Shown piece after piece: positions 26,619 through 34,570 of a stretch of DNA of 64,000 nt. Under the pieces are notes generated by a model. It worked only from the letters and a program-made list of their open reading frames with translations. It did not search any database and had not been told where the DNA came from. The first letter of the stretch is position 1; each line of letters opens with the position of its first letter. Origin of the DNA: Sutcliffiella deserti (GTDB lineage: Bacteria; Bacillota; Bacilli; Bacillales; Bacillaceae_I); the NCBI RefSeq assembly GCF_020037475.1, contig NZ_JAIQDB010000006.1:103123-167122 (forward strand). Direction: 5' to 3'. The position numbers and the translations under genes are program-made.

Positions 26619-28418
26619 GTGTTGAAAACGAATAACACCCATTATCCACCCGACCCATATGATAACAAAAAAGTAACATATGGGGAGTTGCCACGAATGT
26701 TAAAGAGAATAGTGAAACCTCATCTGTATCCCGCATCCATTAAAACGGTTGAGGGAACTGTATGGGGCTATATCAATGAATCCGGGGAATTTGTCATCCC
26801 TCCTCGATACGAAGATGCAAGTGAATTCCAGGAAAATGGTTTAGCAATTGTTCGAAAAAAGGGAACTGGCTTAATTAAACGAAACGGGCGTTTTGCTGTT
26901 CCCCCAATCTACAGTTCTATTTCCCCCTTTACCGATGGGCGTGCAGTGGTCCTCACCGAGCAGGGATTTAAGGTCATTAATGAAAAAGGGAAAGTACTCA
27001 CGGAGAAAGCATACCCTTTCATAAGCTCTTATAAGGAAAATAGAGCAGTTTTTCAAGAAACAGACCAGAATGGCAATATTGTTTATGGGTATTTAGATCT
27101 TAAGGGCAGAGCTGTCATCCCAGCACAGTATAAATATGCCTTTGATTATAATGAAGGAAAAGCGCTCGTTCAACTAAAGGAAGGCCTTTATGCGCTGATT
27201 GACATGAACGGGCTTCAGCTGCAAACCTTCCCATATGAACAAATGAACGGTTTAAGTGAGGAATTGCTATCTTATAAGAAAACGTTTCAGGAAAAGTCCG
27301 GATATGTGGACGAACAAGGAAAGGTGGTTATCTCTCCACGTTTTGCAATGGCCTTACCGTTTGACAATGGAAGGGCAGTTGTCACTATTTCAGAGGCAAA
27401 TAGAGAAAAATATGGACTAATCGATAAGACGGGTTCCTATATCATTCAACCGAAATATAATGATATTCATTTACTGGGGGAGAACCGTGCAGCTGTTGGA
27501 AAGCCTATAAATGTAGAGGAACCATACCTAGGTTCACTATTCGCAATTGCCGATACAGAGACTGGACCATTGCTGACAGATTTTCTTTTTAGTCAGGTAA
27601 ATGACTATGATGGTGCCTACAGTTCTGTCACACAGGGGGAAACGTCCTTTTTTATTAACAAAAAAGGAAAACCGGCTACAAATCTCCCTATTATACAAGG
27701 CATTGGTACGCTTAGTTTGGAAGGGAAGCTTATTAAAGCTTTGATCGATCAAAGACTAGCCTATTATAGTAGAAATGGTAGAACTGTCTGGACGCAAAAT
27801 ACCACCATCCCATTGACCACCTTTCTTTCCATCCATGAGCTAAAATACATGCCAAACAAAGATTACCTCGTCTATTACCCACAACTTAAAGGAATGCAAA
27901 GCAAATCAGCAGAAAAGCGAGTGAATCAGCTACTAAAAAAAGAGTCTCAAGTAAAAGAGGTTCCTTCTGATGTTCAGCTTGACTACAGCTACTCTGGAGA
28001 CTTTTCCATTAAATTTTTCCAAAAGAACCTCCTTGAATTGGAATTAGTAGGCTATCACTTTCCCTACGGAGCTGCCCATGGGATGCCATCTCAAATTGAA
28101 GTTCCAATTGATCTAAAAACCGGGAAAATATATTCGTTGAAAGATCTCTTTAAACCTGACAGCAACTATGTGAAAATACTAAGTGAGATCATTGAAAAGC
28201 AAATACAAAATCAGCCAGAGGGCTATTATTTTCCTGAAGCCTATAAAGGGATAAGACCAGATCAGCCTTTCTATGTAATGAACGATTATTTGGTAATTTA
28301 TTTTCAACCATATGAAATAGCAGCCTTTGCAGCAGGCTTCCCAACCTTTAAAATTCCTTACAGTGAAATCATGGAGATAATAAATGTAAACGGTGAATTT
28401 TGGAGATCTTTTCATTAA
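26619..28418 (+). CDS. WG-repeat protein with C-terminal DUF3298 domain
   Basis: Residues 45-330 consist of about six or seven WG/beta repeats of roughly 45 residues, each with a pattern like GYINESGEFVIPPRYEDASEF: GYI/GLI, then a hydrophobic P-x-Y. Residues 400-599 match the DUF3298/PdaC-like region of RsiV and related proteins (ELEYVGYHFPYGAAHG and DLKTGKIYSLKDLF-type segments). DUF3298 domains are normally extracytoplasmic, yet no signal peptide or membrane helix precedes this chain. The start is uncertain: GTG 26619 or TTG 26622 after a short AGGA. Confidence 0.82.
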   Translation: MLKTNNTHYPPDPYDNKKVTYGELPRMLKRIVKPHLYPASIKTVEGTVWGYINESGEFVIPPRYEDASEFQENGLAIVRKKGTGLIKRNGRFAVPPIYSSISPFTDGRAVVLTEQGFKVINEKGKVLTEKAYPFISSYKENRAVFQETDQNGNIVYGYLDLKGRAVIPAQYKYAFDYNEGKALVQLKEGLYALIDMNGLQLQTFPYEQMNGLSEELLSYKKTFQEKSGYVDEQGKVVISPRFAMALPFDNGRAVVTISEANREKYGLIDKTGSYIIQPKYNDIHLLGENRAAVGKPINVEEPYLGSLFAIADTETGPLLTDFLFSQVNDYDGAYSSVTQGETSFFINKKGKPATNLPIIQGIGTLSLEGKLIKALIDQRLAYYSRNGRTVWTQNTTIPLTTFLSIHELKYMPNKDYLVYYPQLKGMQSKSAEKRVNQLLKKESQVKEVPSDVQLDYSYSGDFSIKFFQKNLLELELVGYHFPYGAAHGMPSQIEVPIDLKTGKIYSLKDLFKPDSNYVKILSEIIEKQIQNQPEGYYFPEAYKGIRPDQPFYVMNDYLVIYFQPYEIAAFAAGFPTFKIPYSEIMEIINVNGEFWRSFH

Positions 28419-28488
28419 GTCGTTCAGGTACGATGGACTTTCACATACTTTTTTAAATCGTGTTGCTTTCTTCGCCTTGATACACTTG

Positions 28489-28524
28489 AAACTCTTATGC
28501 TTGTGATTAGCATGAGGGTTTTTT
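28489..28524 (+). terminator. Terminator of the WG-repeat gene
   Basis: The stem AACTCTTATGCT pairs with AGCATGAGGGTT and is followed by T6. From here to 28682 there is only a leader region. Confidence 0.8.
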
Positions 28525-28681
28525 CTAATGGCTCTGGAAAGATGAGTGGTAATTATGGCGCTTCTAACTATTAATAGAAGGGAGGTTATAAAGACTCAGT
28601 AGAAGGAAAGTTTCTTTTTAAAATTCATAATCTTTGGTAAAATGATTCCCGAGACGAAATAATTTTTTTGGGGGAGTAAGG

Positions 28682-30262
28682 ATGACTTTAGAGCTTTTTT
28701 TACAAGAACAAAACGAGATGATGAAGAGATTACATATTGATCGAGCCGAATCCTCTTGGATGTCCTCGACCACTGGAGAAGAAAAATGGAATAAAAAGAC
28801 CGCAGAAGCACAAACAGCAATGAATGTGTATTTTTCCAATAAAGAGCGGTTTGAAAAAGTTCAAGCATATCTTGCAGAAGAAATAGAAAATCCTTTACAT
28901 AAACGAGAGTTAGAATCGATGTATGCCAACATGGTCCGAAATCAATTACCTGAAGCGGAATTAAGGGAAATGGTGGAACTGTCAACCGAATTGGTAGGTG
29001 TGTTCAATACTTTCCGGGCAACTCTCGACGGTAAAGAGGTTTCAGAAAATGATATCCGTCAAATTCTCATCAAAAGCAATGATCTAGAGCAAAGAGAGTG
29101 TGCGTGGCATGCTAGCAAACAGATTGGTAGAGAAGTAGAAGAGAAGCTACTGTCGCTTGTTCGTAAACGCAATGAAACGGCTCGTCAGCTAGGGTATGAA
29201 GATTTTCATCAGATGAGTTTTGAGTTACAAGAGTTGGACAGGGACTATGTTTTTAACACGTTTACAAAGTTAAAAGAACTTTCTGATGAACCTTTTCGTC
29301 AGTTAAAGCAGGAAATGGATGAAGAATTGGTCGAACGTTTTAACATCGGAATAGATGATATACGCCCATGGCATTATGCAGATCCATTCTTTCAGGAAGC
29401 ACCACCTTCAAAGGAGTTAGACTTAGATCCGTTCTATGAAGGAAAAAACCTTGAAGAATTAACTGCTGCTACCTTTCAAAGCATGGGCATGGACATAACG
29501 GATATGTTGGAAAAAAGCGATTTATATCCGCGTGCAAAGAAAAATCAACATGCTTTCTGCAGCGATCTTAATCGTGAAGGAGATGTAAGGGTATTATGTA
29601 ATAACACTACATCAGATTATTGGTCTGTAACCATGCTCCATGAATTTGGCCATGCAGCTTACTTTAAGTATATAGACTCTGAACTCCCATTTGGTCTAAG
29701 ACGTCCTGCCCACACCTTAACAACAGAAGCAATTGCAATGCTTTATGGTCGTATGGGCAAAGATCCTGCCTGGATGCAGCAGTTTTTAGGTGTGGATCAA
29801 AATCAAGTAGAATCATTAACACCTCTTATTAACCAGTCCTTGCGAAAGCAGATGTTGATTTCCGCTCGCTGGATTATGACTTTTGCTTTCTTTGAGCGTG
29901 AGCTTTACAAAAATCCTGATCAAGACCTAAATTCACTATGGTGGAAAATTGTTCAAGATGTTCAATTTGTCACCCCTCCTGAGAATCAAAATTATCCGCA
30001 TTGGGCAGCGAAAATTCATTTTACCCTTGTTCCTGTTTATTACCAAAACTACCTATTAGGGGAATTAACCACTTCTCAATTGGAAAGGTATATCAAAGAG
30101 AATATTTCTGATGATTTATTTACAGAAAAAGTTGGTGAATACCTAGTAAATGAGTTCTTTTTACCTGGAGCACGAGATCACTGGAACACAAAAATTGAAA
30201 AGGCAACAGGAGAAAAGCTAAATCCTAAACATTTTGTGGCACAGTTTGTGAGTGTAAAGTAG
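28682..30262 (+). CDS. M2/M3-type zinc metallopeptidase
   Basis: A 526-residue gluzincin peptidase. The zinc site HEFGH is at residues 320-324, with TTEAIAMLYGRM supplying the third ligand Glu about 29 residues later. The N-terminal SSWMSSTTGEEKWNKK segment and overall helical layout recall M2 (ACE-like) peptidyl-dipeptidases more than the classical PepF oligoendopeptidases. There is no signal peptide, so a role in cytosolic peptide turnover is likely. GGGGGAG precedes ATG 28682. Confidence 0.87.
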   Translation: MTLELFLQEQNEMMKRLHIDRAESSWMSSTTGEEKWNKKTAEAQTAMNVYFSNKERFEKVQAYLAEEIENPLHKRELESMYANMVRNQLPEAELREMVELSTELVGVFNTFRATLDGKEVSENDIRQILIKSNDLEQRECAWHASKQIGREVEEKLLSLVRKRNETARQLGYEDFHQMSFELQELDRDYVFNTFTKLKELSDEPFRQLKQEMDEELVERFNIGIDDIRPWHYADPFFQEAPPSKELDLDPFYEGKNLEELTAATFQSMGMDITDMLEKSDLYPRAKKNQHAFCSDLNREGDVRVLCNNTTSDYWSVTMLHEFGHAAYFKYIDSELPFGLRRPAHTLTTEAIAMLYGRMGKDPAWMQQFLGVDQNQVESLTPLINQSLRKQMLISARWIMTFAFFERELYKNPDQDLNSLWWKIVQDVQFVTPPENQNYPHWAAKIHFTLVPVYYQNYLLGELTTSQLERYIKENISDDLFTEKVGEYLVNEFFLPGARDHWNTKIEKATGEKLNPKHFVAQFVSVK

Positions 30263-30321
30263 AACTCTTATAATTATGCGGCAAAAACAAAGGATCGCTT
30301 TAGAATCCTGGGGGCAGAAAG

Positions 30322-30882
30322 ATGAATTCCATTTTACTAGATGTATCGACAGAATTACGCACAAAGAGATTATTTTTACGAATACCAAACGCTGGGGATG
30401 GGGTGCAAGTAAATGCAGCGATAAGATCATCCATTGCTGAATTGCAACCTTGGCTGCCATTTGCGCAGACCATTCCAGAGGTAGAAGAAACAGAAAGTAA
30501 TTTAAGGGAAGCACATGTGAAATTTCTGCAGCGTAGCACTTTTCGTTTTTTGATGTTTCATAGAGAAACAAAAGAATATATAGGTACAATTAGCCTACTT
30601 AATATTGATTGGAACGTGTTGAAAGGGGAGATTGGCTACTGGTTGAGTACCGAATATGCTGGGCATGGGTATATGACGGAAGCTGTAAAAAAAGTAGTTG
30701 ATTGGGCAATTGAAACCTTGAAATTTAGAAGAGTAGAGATAAGATGCGAATCCACTAATCACCGAAGTCGCTCTATCCCTGAGAACATAGGTTTTAAGCT
30801 AGAAGCAATATTAAAAAACGACGATAAATCTGCAGATGGAAAGAGAATAACGGATACTTGTATTTACGCAACTATCGGGTAA
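30322..30882 (+). CDS. RimJ/RimL-type GNAT acetyltransferase
   Basis: A 186-residue acetyltransferase with the RimL pattern: TKRLFLRIPNAGD at the N-terminus, EIGYWLSTEYAGHGYMTEAVKKVVDWA for acetyl-CoA binding, and ESTNHRSRSIPENIGF, which is the family's N-x-x-S segment. Such proteins acetylate ribosomal-protein N-termini or other amines. Start ATG 30322 follows GGGGGCAGAAAG. It lies 59 bases after the peptidase gene. Confidence 0.87.
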   Translation: MNSILLDVSTELRTKRLFLRIPNAGDGVQVNAAIRSSIAELQPWLPFAQTIPEVEETESNLREAHVKFLQRSTFRFLMFHRETKEYIGTISLLNIDWNVLKGEIGYWLSTEYAGHGYMTEAVKKVVDWAIETLKFRRVEIRCESTNHRSRSIPENIGFKLEAILKNDDKSADGKRITDTCIYATIG

Positions 30883-30889
30883 TAATAAG

Positions 30890-30930
30890 GAGGCTTTCAC
30901 GTTGTTTCATGTGGAAGCTTTTTTTTTTCG
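30890..30930 (+). terminator. Terminator of the RimL-type gene
   Basis: The stem GGCTTTCACGT pairs with ATGTGGAAGCT (G-U allowed) and is followed by ten T. Confidence 0.85.
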
Positions 30931-31148
30931 TAAATAAACAACAGTGCTTAATAGAAACAAAATTATAGGAATAAAAACCAGTAAATAACAAAAAATAATA
31001 AACAAAGGTGTAATGTCGATTAATAATCAAGGGTCATTTAGCAGAATTCATGGAGGGAGATTCACTTCTCCCCTACATAAAAATACGTAAAAACTGCCAA
31101 ACCGTTTGGATGAGAATATATTTAAAGTCTATTAGTAAGGAGAATTCT

Positions 31149-31649
31149 ATGCATATTCTTATCACTATTCTGGCTATTCTAGCTGCTTGGCGATGGGCTG
31201 ATTGGAGCAGGTTTTCAGCTTTCCACGCAACGATTTTGTATATGTCAGCAATGGATTTATTGTATTTAGTTCTGACGGTCGACGATCCATTGTGGATACT
31301 AAAATCAAATATCGGTGTCCCTCATACAATTGTAACTTTACTCTATACATTTGTCGTATTTCCCTCTACAGTTATGCTTTTCTTGTCTAATTATCCTGAC
31401 ATCCCATTTAAAAAACTTTTCCACTATGCAAAATGGATTTTTATCTACATAGGTGTGGAATGGATTGGTTATCTTACTGGAGCCATCTATTACAAAAATA
31501 GCTGGACACTGGGATGGTCGCTATTATTTTTAATTGTTATGTTTCCTATGTTAAGGCTACATTTTAAAAAGCCCATTCTTTCTTATCTTCTTTCTTTTTT
31601 TATAATTGTTTTCCTGCTCTACTGGTTTCAAGTACCACTAAAACATTAA
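31149..31649 (+). CDS. CBO0543-family membrane protein
   Basis: A 166-residue polytopic membrane protein with about five hydrophobic helices. The start MHILITILAILAAWRWADW and the segment ATILYMSAMDLLYLVLT are characteristic of the CBO0543 family seen in many Bacillus and Clostridium spore formers, whose function is unknown. ATG 31149 follows AAGGAG; an upstream in-frame ATG at 31050 is not supported. A terminator follows directly. Confidence 0.85.
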   Translation: MHILITILAILAAWRWADWSRFSAFHATILYMSAMDLLYLVLTVDDPLWILKSNIGVPHTIVTLLYTFVVFPSTVMLFLSNYPDIPFKKLFHYAKWIFIYIGVEWIGYLTGAIYYKNSWTLGWSLLFLIVMFPMLRLHFKKPILSYLLSFFIIVFLLYWFQVPLKH

Positions 31650-31650
31650 G

Positions 31651-31692
31651 AGATCTGGTTTTCTGTGGTCAAAAGAAAATCAGGTCTTTTCG
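31651..31692 (+). terminator. Terminator of the CBO0543 gene
   Basis: The stem AGATCTGGTTTTCT pairs with AGAAAATCAGGTCT and is followed by T4. Confidence 0.75.
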
Positions 31693-32290
31693 TTTTGGAG
31701 TTTTAGGTTTATCAAGCGGTCATTTAAGAGGTGCTTGTTGATAGAGGGTGGATGTAGCTGCTTTTGAGAAGTAGTTAAATGGAACAGGCAGGGTTGTTAG
31801 ATGAAACGAGACATTTGTTAGATGAAAAAGGACATTTGTTAGATGAAAAAGGAAAGTTGTTAGATGAAAATGAAAAGGTGTTAGATGGAATAGGCAAAGT
31901 TGTTAGATAGATGATGAAATGTAGCTAGAATTAGTACCTAAACGAACCTTTTCCTCTTAAAAACAGGAAAAATACTCTATTTTTATACCTTTTCTCCAAT
32001 AAAAACCCCTAATATCTTATAAAAACAAACAAAATTGAGGTGTAATCACCCCATAAATCCTCTAAATTATAAAGTGACAACCAAATGCTTAGCTCCCTCA
32101 GGGGGTATTATCATGGGAAATGCCTTTTCTTTTCTAGGTAGAATTAGCTTGATCTTTAACATACTTTTAAGCGGAAAAGTTTGTAACTTGAAGGTAGCTT
32201 AGATGAGCAATATCTAATAAAAACAATAGTGTAATATTATTTATACTGCCCTCACTGGCTTCATTTCTGCTATACTACAAAAAAGTCTAT
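31693..32290. other. Gene-free 0.6 kb stretch holding a 21-bp repeat array
   Basis: No credible gene is visible. The first third holds the tandem array described at 31794-31911. The remainder is AT-rich, with several TAAAAAC strings but no strict periodicity, and ends in the leader of yqkE. Confidence 0.6.
31794..31911. repeat. 21-bp tandem repeat array (TTGTTAGATGAAA core), six units
   Basis: The core TTGTTAGATGAAA recurs at 31794, 31815, 31836 and 31857, then as GTGTTAGATGG at 31878 and TTGTTAGATAG at 31900. The eight or so bases after each core vary (for example CGAGACAT, AAGGACAT, AAGGAAAG). The period is 21 bp with one 22-bp step. Confidence 0.9.
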
Positions 32291-32307
32291 AGAGGAGTTT
32301 GAATAAT

Positions 32308-32562
32308 ATGAAGAAAAAACAAAAAAACCTTTCTCAAAGCATGCAAAAAAAGAAAGAAGAAAAGCTTTCTCTGCAGGATCAAGTGCAGGGAGAAGTGTTT
32401 TCCAAGTTAAAAGATATGAAAGCGCAATTACTTCAAGCTGAACTAAAGGCCAAGGATGAAGAAGCAGCAAAGGCGAAGGAAGAAAAGCGTTTGAAGGAGA
32501 AAAACAAATCGTTTCAAGAAATGTTTGAAGAAAGTAATCAAAACTGGAAGGAATTTAAGTAG
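32308..32562 (+). CDS. yqkE: YqkE family protein (DUF3886)
   Basis: An 84-residue, highly charged, helical protein: a Lys-rich start MKKKQKNLSQSMQKKKEEK, a long KAKDEEAAKAKEEKRLKEKN helix and the family ending KSFQEMFEESNQNWKEFK. It matches B. subtilis YqkE in size, ending and neighbourhood (next to yqkF). The function is unknown. ATG 32308 is chosen for the GAGGAG ribosome binding site; a TTG nine bases upstream is unlikely. Confidence 0.85.
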   Translation: MKKKQKNLSQSMQKKKEEKLSLQDQVQGEVFSKLKDMKAQLLQAELKAKDEEAAKAKEEKRLKEKNKSFQEMFEESNQNWKEFK

Positions 32563-32713
32563 ATAGGAAAGAAAATGGAGGTCGGTGGATCATCTCATTT
32601 TGTGGGGAAGCCAAATTTTATTATAAAATATCTATCTAAAAATTTATTGCAGAGAAAAACCCTCTTCCTTAAGCTGGTTGCAATCTAATCACTGCGTCTT
32701 ACATCGAACGGAA

Positions 32714-32757
32714 AAGCGCCTGGTACCTGAAATTAAAGGTATCAGGCGCTTATTCTT
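32714..32757. terminator. Terminator between yqkE and yqkF
   Basis: A 15-bp stem (AAGCGCCTGGTACCT with AGGTATCAGGCGCTT), then ATTCTTTTT on the plus strand. It separates convergent genes. Confidence 0.85.
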
Positions 32758-32758
32758 T

Positions 32759-33679
32759 TTAACGATGGGTAGCATAATGGGACTGTTTAAGAAGCTTCTT
32801 CAAATCACTTAATTCACTATCTGTCAGTGGTGGATATTCAATGGCAGAAAAATTGGCTTTAATTTGTGCTTCAGAGCTTGCACCAGGAATGACTGATGCA
32901 ACAGCAGGGTGTGCTAAACAATAATGAAAAGCACTTGATTGCAATGGTCGATCCCCATTTGCAATATCCAGTTTTGCTAAGAGTTCCGTTAATTCATCAT
33001 AGGAGTAATCGAGGTAGCCTTTGTCTTGTGCTTTTTCCCTTGCTTTCTCAAGCCAGGTACTTGTCAGAAGGCCCTTTGCCAAAGGTCCTCTTGCAACAAC
33101 ACTAATTTTCTTCGAGTGAAGATAGTCCAGGTACTCTTCCGGTCTCGTATCAAGCATGCTATATTGCATCATCACGGATGCGATGGAAGATGAATTCGCG
33201 AAGCGTTCGATTACATTCGGACGAATGGAGGAAATACCATATTCACGGATATATCCTTCCTTTTTTAATTCTTCAAATGCTTCAATCGTTTCATCGGTTG
33301 GGTCATCTATTGTTCCACCGTGTAGCTGGTAAAGGTCGATATAATCGGTTTGAAGCCTCCGGAGACTTTCTTTGGCTCCCGATTTAATGTGTTCCTTTGA
33401 TGGATCCCATTCCCAGCCATCACGACCAGAGCTCCAACGATTACCGACCTTTGTAGCAAGCACTACTTTATCGCGTTGTCCTTTCAAGGCCTTTCCGACA
33501 ATTTCTTCATTTTGACCAAAATCATATAAATCAGCTGTATCTAAGTAGTTGATGCCAAGATCAATCGCCTGCTTAATAATATCCTTCGCTTTTTTTTCCT
33601 CCGTACCAAGGGACATACAACCAAGTCCCATTTCACTTACATACAATTCAGATGAACCAAGCTGGTTTTTACTTAACAT
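32759..33679 (-). CDS. yqkF: Aldo/keto reductase YqkF
   Basis: NADPH-dependent reductase of the AKR11-like group, 306 residues. It shows the NYLDTADLYDFGQNEEIVGKAL segment with catalytic Asp and Tyr, the KVGNRW Lys region, IDLYQLHGGTIDDPTDE with His, and a C-terminal cofactor-binding SVIPGASSEAQIKAN. Position next to yqkE and mciZ supports YqkF. The physiological carbonyl substrate is unknown. GGGAGGG lies before the ATG. Confidence 0.92.
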   Translation of the reverse strand: MLSKNQLGSSELYVSEMGLGCMSLGTEEKKAKDIIKQAIDLGINYLDTADLYDFGQNEEIVGKALKGQRDKVVLATKVGNRWSSGRDGWEWDPSKEHIKSGAKESLRRLQTDYIDLYQLHGGTIDDPTDETIEAFEELKKEGYIREYGISSIRPNVIERFANSSSIASVMMQYSMLDTRPEEYLDYLHSKKISVVARGPLAKGLLTSTWLEKAREKAQDKGYLDYSYDELTELLAKLDIANGDRPLQSSAFHYCLAHPAVASVIPGASSEAQIKANFSAIEYPPLTDSELSDLKKLLKQSHYATHR

Positions 33680-33786
33680 AATAAGCCCTCCCTTAATAGA
33701 AATGTGCAGCCGGCTTGTACTATTAGCAAGCGTAGCTAGAAAATTATCATTTCTATTAGTCTACAGAAAAAAGAAGGGCACTTCCA

Positions 33787-33936
33787 TTATGAACCCTTGA
33801 TGTTCTGAATTTCTTTTTGATGCAGCACCCATTCTCGCACCGTGTCATGTGTTTTTGCATACTCTTTTAATTTGGAGCGAATCTCCCATGCTTTTCCTAC
33901 CATGATAATGCTGTTGGGACGGACGTAGATGTTCAT
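33787..33936 (-). CDS. mciZ: Mother-cell inhibitor of FtsZ assembly, MciZ
   Basis: A 49-residue peptide, MNIYVRPNSIIMVGKAWEIRSK..., that closely follows the pattern of B. subtilis MciZ (about 40 aa): the core VGKAWEIR-x-KLKEY is identical apart from one residue, and it sits in the same place, between yqkF and nudF. MciZ caps FtsZ filaments so that no Z-ring forms in the mother cell after asymmetric division. An ideal AGGAGG lies before the ATG, and a sigma-E-type promoter lies upstream. The C-terminus is about nine residues longer than in B. subtilis. Confidence 0.9.
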   Translation of the reverse strand: MNIYVRPNSIIMVGKAWEIRSKLKEYAKTHDTVREWVLHQKEIQNIKGS

Positions 33937-33953
33937 TTTGCTACCTCCTAATG

Positions 33954-33981
33954 GTTGTATGTTAAAATATATGAAATACTA
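33954..33981 (-). promoter_or_regulatory. Sigma-E-type promoter of mciZ
   Basis: On the minus strand, TAGTATT (33981-33975) and CATACAAC (33961-33954) are 13 bases apart. Against the sigma-E consensus KMATATT / CATACAMT this is 6 of 7 and 7 of 8 matches. mciZ is known to be sigma-E dependent in B. subtilis. Confidence 0.6.
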
Positions 33982-34009
33982 ATAATAATGAGAACAAGGA
34001 GCGGTTTTA

Positions 34010-34561
34010 ATGGATCATTTAAAAGAAACTACGATTAAAAAAGAGAAATTATTTTCAGGAAAGATAATTGATTTGTATCTTGAAGATGTGACACTCCCAA
34101 ATGGAAAAACAAGTAAGCGTGAAATTATTAAACATCCTGGAGCGGTGGCGGTAATTGCAATTACGGAGGAAAATAAAATTGTCATGGTGCGTCAATACCG
34201 AAAAGCGATGGAAAAAGTATTGGTGGAAATTCCTGCAGGAAAGCTGGATAAAGGGGAAGAACCTATGAGCACAGCTAAAAGAGAGTTGGAAGAGGAAACA
34301 GGTTATACTTGTGAATCTTTAACGCCGTTGATCTCCTTTTATACATCCCCTGGGTTTGCGGACGAGCTTGTGCACCTATTTGTGGCAAATGGATTGAGAA
34401 AAGACACCATTGAGCATCAGTTAGATGAAGATGAATTTGTTGATCTTTTAGAGGTTACGCTAGACGAAGCTCAACAAATGATAGACAATCAGGAGATTTA
34501 CGATGCAAAGACAGCCTACGCTATACAGTATCTACAGCTTCAAGCATTGCTTCGAAAGTAG
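34010..34561 (+). CDS. nudF: ADP-ribose pyrophosphatase NudF
   Basis: Nudix hydrolase of 183 residues that splits ADP-ribose into AMP and ribose 5-phosphate. The Nudix box is complete: GKLDKGEEPMSTAKRELEEE followed by TGY (pattern G-x5-E-x7-REUxEExGU). The N-terminal KLFSGKIIDLYLEDVTLPNG and the substrate segment YTSPGFADELVHLFVANGL are typical of NudF/YqkG. AAGGAGCGG precedes the ATG. It is followed after nine bases by the EndoQ gene, so the two are probably co-transcribed. Confidence 0.95.
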   Translation: MDHLKETTIKKEKLFSGKIIDLYLEDVTLPNGKTSKREIIKHPGAVAVIAITEENKIVMVRQYRKAMEKVLVEIPAGKLDKGEEPMSTAKRELEEETGYTCESLTPLISFYTSPGFADELVHLFVANGLRKDTIEHQLDEDEFVDLLEVTLDEAQQMIDNQEIYDAKTAYAIQYLQLQALLRK

Positions 34562-34570
34562 GGAGAAATA

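Noticed and set aside
31779..31910. A 43-residue heptad-repeat peptide (LLDEKGH units) encoded by the 21-bp array
   Set aside because: No ribosome binding site before the ATG, and the array resembles other non-coding 20-21 bp arrays in the window.
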